Positions 8,762 through 16,599 of a DNA stretch of 45,877 nucleotides are shown one piece after another. Where the stretch lies: positions 1 to 45,877 of the forward strand of contig JAUQPL010000014.1 of the NCBI GenBank assembly GCA_030550395.1, in the 5' to 3' direction. A model generated the notes under the pieces. That model had not been told where the DNA came from. It worked only from the letters and a program-made list of their open reading frames with translations, and did not search any database. Within the stretch, counting starts at the first letter, position 1. Each line of letters begins with the position of its first letter. Origin of the DNA: Bacteroidota bacterium (GTDB lineage: Bacteria; Bacteroidota; Ignavibacteria; Kapaibacteriales; HRBIN21). Made by a program: the position numbers and the translations under genes.

Positions 8762-10117
8762 CTATGGCACAATGCGATAGAGCATACGCGGGAAAGGAAT
8801 CACTTCCCGGATATGCTGAACACCGGTGATCCACTTGACTGTTCGCTCAATGCCCAAGCCAAAGCCGCTATGGGGCACCGAGCCGTAGCGACGCAAATCC
8901 AGGTACCATCGAAAGGCATCTTCGGGTAAGCCCTGCTCCCGAACGCGTTGAAGGAGGGCATCGTAATCGTCCTCGCGCTGGCTGCCGCCGATAATCTCCC
9001 CGCCCCCCTCGGGTGCAAGCATATCCATAGCCAAGGCAAGCTCAGGATTTTGCGGATCACGCTTCATGTAAAACGCCTTCACTGCCGCTGGGTAGTGGTG
9101 AATAATGCACGGCTTGTCAAACTCCTCCATGATGGCATCCTCTTGGGGAGCCCCGAAATCCTCTCCCCAAGGGAAGTCAACAAGCTCCTCGCCCCCATCG
9201 GGCAACTTCCGGTGAAGTTTCACCCCTTTGCGACGGATGAGTTCAACTGCCTCCGTGTAACTCATCCGGTAGAAGGGTCGCCGCACCTTCTCTAACCGGC
9301 TAATATCACGCCCTAACGTGTGTAACTCCCGCTCACAGTGCCGCAAGACATACTGGACAATGTACTCCACAAGGTCTTCCGCCAAATCCATGTCGTCATT
9401 TAAGTCAAAAAATGCTGCCTCTGGCTCAACCATCCAGAATTCGGTCAAATGACGCCGCGTTTTGGAACGCTCCGCGCGGAAGGTAGGTCCTAACGTATAT
9501 ACCCGCCCGTGAGCCATCGCAGCAGCTTCGGCATAGAGCTGTCCTGATTGGGACAGATACGCCTTGCCCAAATCAAAGTAGTCTAGCTCAAACAGCGTCG
9601 TGGTCCCTTCACATGCATTGGCGGTCAGGATAGGCGCATCAATGCGTACAAACCCATTGGCATCCAGAAACTCACAAATTGCTCGAATGACTGCTGCCCG
9701 AACTCGCATGATGGCATGCTGGCGCGGGGAACGGAGCCAGAGATGACGATGCTCCAGAAGGAACTCCACCCCATGTTCCTTAGGGGTGATCGGATAGCCC
9801 TTGGCTAATTGCAGAATCCGGAAGTCCTTCACTTGAATTTCATATCCACCGGGAGCCCGTTCATCGCGCCGTACAATCCCGCCGACGATAACGGAGGACT
9901 CCTGGGTAACCGTGGCCGCCGCCTCAAATACCTCAGGAGGAACCTCCGGTTGGAAGACTACTAACTGACAAAATCCCGATCCATCCCGAAAGCGCAGAAA
10001 TTGCAGCCGCCCCTTGTCCGTACGGTCAGCTATCCATCCCCGTAACACGACGCTTTCACCAACCAACTGCGGCAGATCAGCTATCCGCTGATATGTCCGG
10101 TAGTGAGAAATCGGCAT
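8762..10117 (-). CDS. asnS: Asparaginyl-tRNA synthetase
   Basis: A 451-residue class IIb aminoacyl-tRNA synthetase that charges tRNA-Asn. The N-terminal 100 residues form the OB-fold anticodon-binding domain (VVLRGWIADRTDKGRLQFLR). Class II motif 2 appears as GPTFRAERSKTRRHLTEFWM followed by VEPE; RHLTEFWMVEPE is typical of AsnRS rather than AspRS. Motif 3 is GFGLGIERTVKWITG. The open frame reaches 10147, but ATG at 10117 gives the standard MPISHYRTY beginning. The first gene of the minus-strand string, it is preceded by a TAATTTTG promoter element 28 bases upstream and shares a short divergent region with the ribosomal-protein genes. Its presence suggests direct Asn-tRNA charging. Confidence 0.96.
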   Translation of the reverse strand: MPISHYRTYQRIADLPQLVGESVVLRGWIADRTDKGRLQFLRFRDGSGFCQLVVFQPEVPPEVFEAAATVTQESSVIVGGIVRRDERAPGGYEIQVKDFRILQLAKGYPITPKEHGVEFLLEHRHLWLRSPRQHAIMRVRAAVIRAICEFLDANGFVRIDAPILTANACEGTTTLFELDYFDLGKAYLSQSGQLYAEAAAMAHGRVYTLGPTFRAERSKTRRHLTEFWMVEPEAAFFDLNDDMDLAEDLVEYIVQYVLRHCERELHTLGRDISRLEKVRRPFYRMSYTEAVELIRRKGVKLHRKLPDGGEELVDFPWGEDFGAPQEDAIMEEFDKPCIIHHYPAAVKAFYMKRDPQNPELALAMDMLAPEGGGEIIGGSQREDDYDALLQRVREQGLPEDAFRWYLDLRRYGSVPHSGFGLGIERTVKWITGVQHIREVIPFPRMLYRIVP

Positions 10118-10144
10118 TAAAAGCTCAACAGCCGGTTGAACACG

Positions 10145-10152
10145 CAAAATTA
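10145..10152 (-). promoter_or_regulatory. TAATTTTG promoter element for asnS
   Basis: On the minus strand the bases read TAATTTTG, fitting the Bacteroidota -7 consensus TAnnTTTG. It ends 28 bases before the asnS ATG, so a short 5' leader is predicted. It is the left half of a perfect 10-bp inverted repeat whose right half is the element of the divergent operon. No clear -33 element was found. Confidence 0.55.
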
Positions 10153-10201
10153 CGTAACTCCCTCAAGGGCTTGGGCTACCGCCCATCTTTCGGCAAAGCT
10201 G

Positions 10202-10209
10202 TAATTTTG
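10202..10209 (+). promoter_or_regulatory. TAATTTTG promoter element for the rpmE-rpsR operon
   Basis: TAATTTTG matches the TAnnTTTG element and lies 40 bases before the first ATG of the small ribosomal operon. It is the mirror image of the asnS element at 10145, so the two promoters point away from each other with about 50 bases between them. Confidence 0.55.
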
Positions 10210-10249
10210 CAGCTGCATCTAATAACTCACCTCAAAACTGCAAGCTGCC

Positions 10250-10438
10250 ATGGCGAAAGCACAGAGTTTCGTTGACAAAGTCCGTAAAGCAGAACAGCGG
10301 GGCAAAGGCCCCATAATGGTCCAAGTGATCAAAGGATACCGCTCCGAGCGTGGAACAATTCGCTTTCTCAAGCGCTTCGTCCGCGTCAATGACATCAGTG
10401 AGCTGGACACGTTGGACATCAGCAAAGACAAGCCATGA
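10250..10438 (+). CDS. Small basic protein leading the rpmE-rpsR operon
   Basis: A 62-residue, strongly basic protein beginning [20 protein letters not shown], with a strand-rich middle ([20 protein letters not shown]) and an acidic end. I do not recognise the family with certainty. Its size and charge recall small ribosome-linked proteins of Bacteroidota, such as DUF4295-type proteins that sit with rpmB-rpmG, but the resemblance is loose. It overlaps rpmE by ATGA, so the two are translationally coupled, which supports a role at the ribosome. There is no cysteine and no membrane segment. The existence of the gene is well supported by position, promoter and coupling; the function is unknown. 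Confidence 0.75.
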   Translation: MAKAQSFVDKVRKAEQRGKGPIMVQVIKGYRSERGTIRFLKRFVRVNDISELDTLDISKDKP

Positions 10439-10713
10439 AAAAGGGCATCCACCCATACTACCGTCCCATTGAGGTCGTTATGACGGATGGAACCGTCTTC
10501 GTCACCCGTTCCTGTGCCAAGCGTGATCGGCTTGTTTTAGAGATTGACTCCAAAAGTCATCCCTTCTTCACGGGTAAGCAAGTTCTGGTTGATACAACCG
10601 GTCGCGTTGAGCGATTCCAACGCCGCCTACAGAAAACAGAGCAGATTCGCCAGAAGAAGCAATCTCAACAGCCTTCCACCGGAGCAGAGCAACCGTCAGG
10701 AAATCAGGGATAA
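10435..10713 (+). CDS. rpmE: 50S ribosomal protein L31, zinc-free type
   Basis: A 92-residue large-subunit protein. [11 protein letters not shown] at the start and [20 protein letters not shown] in the middle are diagnostic of L31, which bridges the two ribosomal subunits near the central protuberance. The four zinc-binding cysteines of classical L31 are absent (MTDG and IDSKSHP stand in their places), so this is the non-zinc form. A 25-residue Gln/Lys-rich tail extends past the normal end. The gene overlaps the upstream small protein by four bases and is followed three bases later by rpsR. Confidence 0.95.
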   Translation: MKKGIHPYYRPIEVVMTDGTVFVTRSCAKRDRLVLEIDSKSHPFFTGKQVLVDTTGRVERFQRRLQKTEQIRQKKQSQQPSTGAEQPSGNQG

Positions 10714-10716
10714 GCC

Positions 10717-10953
10717 ATGGCTGTGACAGTGCGCAAACACAAAGGGCGGAAACGCCCGAATCCATTAGGAGAAAATCGGTACGTTGACTACCTCAACATC
10801 CCTCTGCTGCAACACTTCATCAACGAGGAAGGAAAGATCTTGCCGAGGCGCATCACAGGGGTCACGGCTGTGCAGCAACGGCGTATCGCCAAAGCAATTA
10901 AGTACGCACGCCTCTTAGCACTGCTTCCCTTCGTCGGATACGATCTGAAGTGA
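10717..10953 (+). CDS. rpsR: 30S ribosomal protein S18
   Basis: A 78-residue small-subunit protein that binds 16S rRNA next to S6. [42 protein letters not shown] and LALLPFVGY are the expected S18 core. The N-terminus is basic, with no zinc-binding cysteines. rpsF and rplI, often beside rpsR, are not in the window; instead it follows rpmE. In the same frame, directly after the stop codon, translation stays open for about 52 codons with Lys/Pro/Arg-rich content (see findings). Confidence 0.96.
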   Translation: MAVTVRKHKGRKRPNPLGENRYVDYLNIPLLQHFINEEGKILPRRITGVTAVQQRRIAKAIKYARLLALLPFVGYDLK

Positions 10954-11157
10954 TTGACTCAGCCAGCAAGAGCCGCACCCAAGGAGAAACCTCGCCGAGA
11001 TAAAGCTACTGTAGGTAAGCCTGCAGGTTCCGGGCTGCCGCAGCCGCAGCTTGTTATTCCCTGCGCTCGTACACTTCCGCCACCCTGGCATGTTCAAGGA
11101 CTGTTACCCTGACCGCCTCGCACCGCAACTATCCCCTACCACTGACGGGCCCTATCT

Positions 11158-12054
11158 TTAGTCAAACAGCGGCTGCTGGCTAAGGGAGGCTCTAATACGC
11201 CGATTGGCTAAGGCGACGTACTCAGGATTAATCTCATACCCGACAAAAATCCTGCCCGCTTTCAGCGCGGCAATGCCTGTGGTGCCACTCCCCATAAACG
11301 GGTCCAGCACAACTTCCCCCTCAAAGGTGTAAAGCTGAATAAGCCGATACGGTAGTTCAACGGGAAAGGGTGCAGGATGCCCAACCTTTGTTGCCACTTC
11401 CGCAGGAAAACGCCAAAGGCTCTTTGTGAATTCCAGAAACTCATCGCGGCTTATCGTGGGTCTCCGATCAAACGGGTTAGGGCGGCGAAAGCTCTGCTTA
11501 CAAAACACCAGGATGTACTCATGGACATCGCGCAGCGTTGGGTTTCGGGGCGAGCACCAACTCCCCCAGGCAGTTGACGGACTTGCGGTGGATGCTTTGT
11601 CCCAAATAATCTCGCCACGCATCAGGAAACCCAACTCCAGCATATCTTGGACAAGGAAAGCATGCAAAGGCAGATAAGGACGACGTCCCAGATTTGCCAC
11701 ATTGATACAAGCCCGTCCGCCTGGTACTAATACACGGTACACCTCTGCCATCACCCGCCGGAGAAAATCCCGATACTCGCCTATCGTCAAGTCATTATCA
11801 TACTCCTTACCAACGTTGTACGGCGGTGAAGTCACCATCAAGTGAACAGAGCGGTCAGGCAATTCATCCATGCTCTCGGAGCTTTTGCAAAAGATCCGAT
11901 TGACACACTGCCGCGGGAGTGGTGTCTCCTGGTATGGGATTTCCTGCTCCTGTGGCAAACCTTCATAGAGTCGGCGCCTATAAAAGGGCGTAGAGTCATG
12001 GGCAATACGGGCGGGACATCCAAAGGTGCTCGTCTGCGACTTCCGCCGCGTCAT
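11158..12054 (-). CDS. Site-specific DNA methyltransferase (N4-cytosine or N6-adenine)
   Basis: A 298-residue DNA amino-methyltransferase. Motif IV, TSPPYNVGKEY, lies near residue 85, and motif I, DPFMGSGTTGIAALKAG, near the C-terminus. This is the beta-class order, with the catalytic motif before the cofactor motif. TSPPY is more common in N4-cytosine enzymes, but adenine specificity cannot be excluded. The NVANLGRRPYLPLHAFLV segment is often seen in such solitary methylases. No endonuclease gene is next to it; a probable restriction-modification fragment sits 11 kb away at the window edge. It may therefore be an orphan, regulatory or protective methylase. About 85 residues precede motif IV, the first 50 of uncertain role. 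Confidence 0.88.
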   Translation of the reverse strand: MTRRKSQTSTFGCPARIAHDSTPFYRRRLYEGLPQEQEIPYQETPLPRQCVNRIFCKSSESMDELPDRSVHLMVTSPPYNVGKEYDNDLTIGEYRDFLRRVMAEVYRVLVPGGRACINVANLGRRPYLPLHAFLVQDMLELGFLMRGEIIWDKASTASPSTAWGSWCSPRNPTLRDVHEYILVFCKQSFRRPNPFDRRPTISRDEFLEFTKSLWRFPAEVATKVGHPAPFPVELPYRLIQLYTFEGEVVLDPFMGSGTTGIAALKAGRIFVGYEINPEYVALANRRIRASLSQQPLFD

Positions 12055-12221
12055 CTCACTGAGCTAAGTCCCGCACTCACAAGTACCTCACCCCGCTCAT
12101 CCAACCCCACTGTCCCCTAACCCTTGAAAGCCCGCTCTCGCTTGTCCACTCCCGGGACTGGCAGGGCAGAGCTTATCTCTTTCGCACACAGTCGTCTCCC
12201 ATGTCGGGTGAGTACCCCTCC

Positions 12222-15200
12222 TCACTCGCTGATGAGGAGCCGATGGGTCTGCGCGTATGGTCCTGAGCGGAGGCGATAGAAATACAAGCCTGGCGACAAC
12301 CGTCCTACCGGTAGCCCAATCCGATAAGTCCCTGCCTCCAGGACGGCTTGGACCAACGTTAAGACTCGTTCACCCATAGCATTGTACACGGCAAGCTCTG
12401 TCTCTCCAGTCATACCAATGGAGAACTCCAGCTCTACCTCTGTTTGAGCTCGCGTGAGCGGCTGTGGATGTAGCTGCTGCAAGCTATACCCCTGTGGACT
12501 CAACGTGACTTTCCGCAAATTGAAAGCGCACACAGGCAACAGAGTAAATCCACTGCCCGTTGAGAGGAATTGGACGCAAGCATTCCCGGGAGCCTCCACG
12601 CTCAACCCAATCGGTGACTGCGTCGCCCAAGGGGAGAGATACGCTGTGAAGAGAACTCGCACCAGCTCACCTGCCTGTCCCCGGAAGCGCTGTCCTGGCT
12701 GTGCTACCAAAGCAAACCGAAGCTCATTCCCCACGACCACTGGATTTGCCAGCTGCATTCCCGCCGCTGCTGGTCCAAGCTGGATTGCGTTCACGTCTGG
12801 CCCTAGAAGAGTAGGCTCAAAGGTCATCCGGACAATCAACGTCGTGATATTTGCCTGCGTTAAATCCGTGCCCGGCTCCACTCGCACTGGGACCCAAAAC
12901 TGTGTCCCCGCAACCCCACTCCATGGACCGCCGGCAATCTGGAACTGACGCTGGAAAGAGAGCACGTCTACCGAGAGCGCGGTCCGCAACTCTGGCCTAT
13001 CTGTGCTAGAGTTACGCACCACCAGCTCCACGGAGTATGTCCCCGCCTGAGGTACATTGTAAACCACGGGAATCCCCCGGACCTCGCCTGGTTGCAGATC
13101 AAAGGGTGTCTGCGGAACCCCTGCTCCCAATTGGAAGGTTGCCCCGCCCGTGGCATTCTCTAACCAAATCTCCTGCACTTGAATCGGTGCCGTGCCTGTA
13201 TTTTCCAGGAGAGCCCGCAGTTCCCCTTCTGTTCCTGCACAGACGGTTGTGTCTGCACCCGCCAACTCTAAACCTTGAGTAATTCCATTGCCCAACCATT
13301 CGCAGACCGCCTCATCGTTGTTCTCGGCATCGCTTACCAGAGTCAATGTTGCTCGGACCGGCCCTGCTTGCTGCGCAACAAATTCACCAGAGAAGACCAA
13401 TTGCTCTCCCGGCTGCAACACTCGGGGCAGTCCCAGAGCCGCTTTGTCATATCGGAAACCAAGTGTACCGAAGGCGGTCGCCGTCTCGCTGACAGCTCCA
13501 GCTGGCGTGGAGACAATATCACTGATAGTCAGCGCATCCTGGAATTCCCACTCCAGGCATTCTACCACGACCTGCCCTGTGTTCGGCGTTGGAGCATTCA
13601 CCAATGTTGTCCCGAAGTCAACCTGCGGGGTCATCCGTACCCGCGGCACAATGCCGATGCCGCGCAAGCCGACCGTGACAGGAATCCCCGTTGTGTTCTG
13701 CAAGGTCAACTGCACTTGATAATACCCCGTCTGCTGAGGATTAAACTGGACCGGGATCAAGCGCTCCTCCCCTGGCTGCAGTGTCAGTCCAACGAAATCA
13801 CCCCGGTTGTAAACAAACCCTGTTGTTGGTCCTGAAGGCACGGCGTCCGTTACCGTAAGGACTTGTGTGCCGACATTCCGTACCCGAACACCGCTACGAC
13901 CCCCGTCGTCATACGGTCCTCGCCCAATCCGGCGCCGTCCCCAATCGTAGCCCTCGGCAACGATTTCTGCTTTTATCCCCGTCCCTACCAGGAGTGCAAC
14001 GCTATCCACACGCCCTGCATCAGTGCTGAAGGTAATTACATCCGTATAGCGCTGAGCATCCGGTGGAGCAAAATTGACCTGCAACGTTTGGACTTGTCCC
14101 GGCCTCAGCACAAGAGGACTCGTCGGTGAGATAGTTGGCCATCCCACCAGACGGAAGATTCCCGCTGCACTCGGTCCGCGATAACCCGTGATGACCAAAT
14201 CTGCTCGCCCCGTATTCCTCACCTGAATCCATCCCGGAACCTCCATGCCCACCGGAACGGAGCCGTAATCATAATCGCTTACCTGAATCTCCGGCTCATC
14301 AACCTGTGCCCGTAATTCCGTAATGTAGCGGAAATTACACTCATCCCCAATACCCACCGAGTCTACGAATGTCCCCACTGCGGTGGCCGTAAAGCGTATC
14401 TGATACTCCAAAGTCTGCCCCGGTTGGATGAGCAGTGGGACCACTGGTGGAACAACGAAGGCAAACCCTTTCCCCCCATCTTTCAGCTGGAATCGGGTGA
14501 CTCGCATTGGCTGGTATCCCTCTACATCGGGCACGCTGACCCGTATCGTCATAGTACGGCTCTGTCCAACTTTGAGCTGTCCGTAATTCAGCAACTTAGG
14601 CTCCATCTGCACGACGAAGGGGGAATACTCTACCGTCACACATGTATCATTACCTCGCCGGTCAGCAACCACAACAACAGCCCGCGCAGGCTGTAGTGGG
14701 TCATTAACTGTCAGAATCCACTGCACTGATGCTGTCGTCCCTGGAACTAACTGATCCAACAGCGTCAGTGTGTAATTGTAGCTTGCCTCCGGGTCCAAAC
14801 GGATCTCTGCTAAATTGCTCCGCACCGCAGCCTCTGACGGTCGGTCTATCGCTATCCCCTCGGCTGTTCCATCACAGCTCTGGGACCAGGTCACCAAAGG
14901 CGGGAGCGTATCTGCCGGATCCAACATCTTCCCAAAGGCCATAGTGGTCACGAAACCATAGGAATCATAGTCCGAGCCTCCATATGAGTACGCCAGGAAG
15001 GGGAAGTTGCCGCTACGCGAGCGGATCTGGAAAACACCATTATACGCTAGCTTCAACAACTTAAATGCCCACATACGCCCATTGACTCGCACGGAGAAGG
15101 GAATCCGTGTTGGGTCAAACTTTGCTCGAATCGGGGTCCAGACTAACTGCCCTCCGATGAACTCTCCGAACTCTAAATCACCGGGGACCGTTCCATCCTC

Positions 15201-16454
15201 ATTGAGCGGGAACACCAAATTGATGAAGTTCCGCGGGAATGGCTGGACCGCTCCACCACGAGCCCCTGGTGTGGAGAAGATCACGTGGGTTTGCGCCTGC
15301 TCAAGCGGGGGCAGCGCCATTTGGAATGGGTCGGTTGGCTGCGGCATGTCGGTTTCTTGTCCTTTGTTGTATTGCACCACATAAATCGGTTTGTCCGCCG
15401 AAATCACAATCGGACGAGGCCCAGCAGGGTCTGGATCTTCAATATCAAGCCATGCCTCATTGCGCAGCCCGCCGAAGCCTTTCGGGATGACGGCATATTC
15501 TCGCCCATCTAGGTACACCTTCGTGTTTGGCTCCTTTGCGAAGATGCGGATGACGGAGTTCTGATTCCGCATCCGATTCGCTCCGTAGACGGGCGTAACG
15601 AAGTATGTCTTGCCCCATGCGTACGTAGGGAGCTCCATTTCCACAATGAAATCGCACCAGCGCATGTACGTGGGGACATTGGCGCATTGGTTCCCGGAAA
15701 TCACCGCAACAGGTTTCGTAGCAACGATACGGCTCCCGCTGAGGTCCGCCTCCGGACCATAGCTGCTGATGGCAACGACATCCCCCTTTTGGAGGGTCCA
15801 TCGCTTTGTCTGCCCAGGACGCATCCCACCGCGGGTGCGCGTGTACTGATTGCCATAGAGGGTGAAAAACACCTCCGTGTTATCGTAAGCTGCCACAATT
15901 ACCGTCTCCGACGGCAAGTAGTACCCCGGGTACATCGCCGACATATCGGGGTAGGAGGATACCACATATTCCGTGCCCAGCATGGACACGGGGATTGCCA
16001 TGAAAGCATCCGTTGTGTACACAAAACGAGTCACACCATAGACAGCAATCGGGACCTCGGAGACAACGTGAACACCCGCTTTTGTGTAAATCTGGTCTTC
16101 CGATGGGGCATCACCCGTTGGAGCTTTGGTATACGGCTGCCCAATAGCCGGTGTCAGGACCACTTCCACCACATCGTTGGGGATCGTGTAGAGCTCCCGA
16201 TAGAACCCCTTGCCAGGCACTTCTACCAGCACCTTCCCCCGAACCCAAGAGGCGATATAAATGACCACATTGTTCTGGGCACCGAATACTTCCTCATAGC
16301 ACGGTGGGAAGGACAGATAGAACTCCGTCCCAACGTTGCTGTTTTTGAAGCGTTGGAAGCAGACTTGCCCTGTCTGTGCCCACCCAGCCGTCGCCCATGC
16401 TAAAGACGCTCCCACAACGATTCCTATCACTGGTACATGTGGAATCCGTGCCAT
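12222..16454 (-). CDS. Exported 1410-residue IgGFc-binding-like protein with ASH repeats and sorting domain
   Basis: A very long secreted protein. A signal peptide ends near WATAGWAQ. Residues of about 100-480 resemble the IgGFc-binding N-terminal domain (MLGTEYVVSSYPDMS, FYLSFPP). From about 620 to 1170 follow roughly five choice-of-anchor-D/ASH-type immunoglobulin-like repeats, with phrases such as VRNTGRADLVITGY and VQFNPQQTGYYQV. About 1190-1310 looks cohesin-like (VPVRVEPG, VRMTFEPTLLG). The last 80 residues form a type IX sorting-like domain: HPQPLTRAQTEVELEFSI, then ELAVYNAMGERV and a final GLYFYRLRSG. It is predicted to cross the outer membrane by the type IX system and be anchored or released at the surface. 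Function unknown; adhesion or binding is plausible. The porZ-like gene lies just upstream, but this gene has its own promoter. Confidence 0.9.
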   Translation of the reverse strand: MARIPHVPVIGIVVGASLAWATAGWAQTGQVCFQRFKNSNVGTEFYLSFPPCYEEVFGAQNNVVIYIASWVRGKVLVEVPGKGFYRELYTIPNDVVEVVLTPAIGQPYTKAPTGDAPSEDQIYTKAGVHVVSEVPIAVYGVTRFVYTTDAFMAIPVSMLGTEYVVSSYPDMSAMYPGYYLPSETVIVAAYDNTEVFFTLYGNQYTRTRGGMRPGQTKRWTLQKGDVVAISSYGPEADLSGSRIVATKPVAVISGNQCANVPTYMRWCDFIVEMELPTYAWGKTYFVTPVYGANRMRNQNSVIRIFAKEPNTKVYLDGREYAVIPKGFGGLRNEAWLDIEDPDPAGPRPIVISADKPIYVVQYNKGQETDMPQPTDPFQMALPPLEQAQTHVIFSTPGARGGAVQPFPRNFINLVFPLNEDGTVPGDLEFGEFIGGQLVWTPIRAKFDPTRIPFSVRVNGRMWAFKLLKLAYNGVFQIRSRSGNFPFLAYSYGGSDYDSYGFVTTMAFGKMLDPADTLPPLVTWSQSCDGTAEGIAIDRPSEAAVRSNLAEIRLDPEASYNYTLTLLDQLVPGTTASVQWILTVNDPLQPARAVVVVADRRGNDTCVTVEYSPFVVQMEPKLLNYGQLKVGQSRTMTIRVSVPDVEGYQPMRVTRFQLKDGGKGFAFVVPPVVPLLIQPGQTLEYQIRFTATAVGTFVDSVGIGDECNFRYITELRAQVDEPEIQVSDYDYGSVPVGMEVPGWIQVRNTGRADLVITGYRGPSAAGIFRLVGWPTISPTSPLVLRPGQVQTLQVNFAPPDAQRYTDVITFSTDAGRVDSVALLVGTGIKAEIVAEGYDWGRRRIGRGPYDDGGRSGVRVRNVGTQVLTVTDAVPSGPTTGFVYNRGDFVGLTLQPGEERLIPVQFNPQQTGYYQVQLTLQNTTGIPVTVGLRGIGIVPRVRMTPQVDFGTTLVNAPTPNTGQVVVECLEWEFQDALTISDIVSTPAGAVSETATAFGTLGFRYDKAALGLPRVLQPGEQLVFSGEFVAQQAGPVRATLTLVSDAENNDEAVCEWLGNGITQGLELAGADTTVCAGTEGELRALLENTGTAPIQVQEIWLENATGGATFQLGAGVPQTPFDLQPGEVRGIPVVYNVPQAGTYSVELVVRNSSTDRPELRTALSVDVLSFQRQFQIAGGPWSGVAGTQFWVPVRVEPGTDLTQANITTLIVRMTFEPTLLGPDVNAIQLGPAAAGMQLANPVVVGNELRFALVAQPGQRFRGQAGELVRVLFTAYLSPWATQSPIGLSVEAPGNACVQFLSTGSGFTLLPVCAFNLRKVTLSPQGYSLQQLHPQPLTRAQTEVELEFSIGMTGETELAVYNAMGERVLTLVQAVLEAGTYRIGLPVGRLSPGLYFYRLRSGPYAQTHRLLISE

Positions 16455-16512
16455 TGCTCCCCCGTCAGTTGACTACGTGACATACGTTTGGCTATTCGTG
16501 TGAGGTTTGTGA

Positions 16513-16520
16513 CAAAGTTA
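16513..16520 (-). promoter_or_regulatory. TAACTTTG promoter element for the 1410-residue protein
   Basis: The minus strand reads TAACTTTG, matching TAnnTTTG, 58 bases before the ATG at 16454. It overlaps the odd palindrome TTTGTGACAAA (16506-16516), which could be an operator, although short palindromes occur by chance. Confidence 0.5.
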
Positions 16521-16562
16521 ATGAATTTGTTTCTTTCCTCTACCGCCTGGGGCGAGGCTATA

Positions 16563-16579
16563 CTGTGCAAGTAGCACAG
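16563..16579 (-). terminator. Stem-loop downstream of the porZ-like gene
   Basis: CTGTGC and GCACAG form a perfect 6-bp stem around a 5-base loop, 21 bases after the porZ-like stop codon. No run of U follows, so it is at best a weak or factor-assisted end of the guaA-ribH-porZ transcript. Confidence 0.3.
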
Positions 16580-16599
16580 CGTAGAGAAAGTCTTCCCTT

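Noticed and set aside
10144-10210. Inverted repeat between asnS and the ribosomal operon as a terminator
   Set aside because: It lies between divergent starts, no gene ends there, and the spacing is too wide; two promoter elements explain it better.
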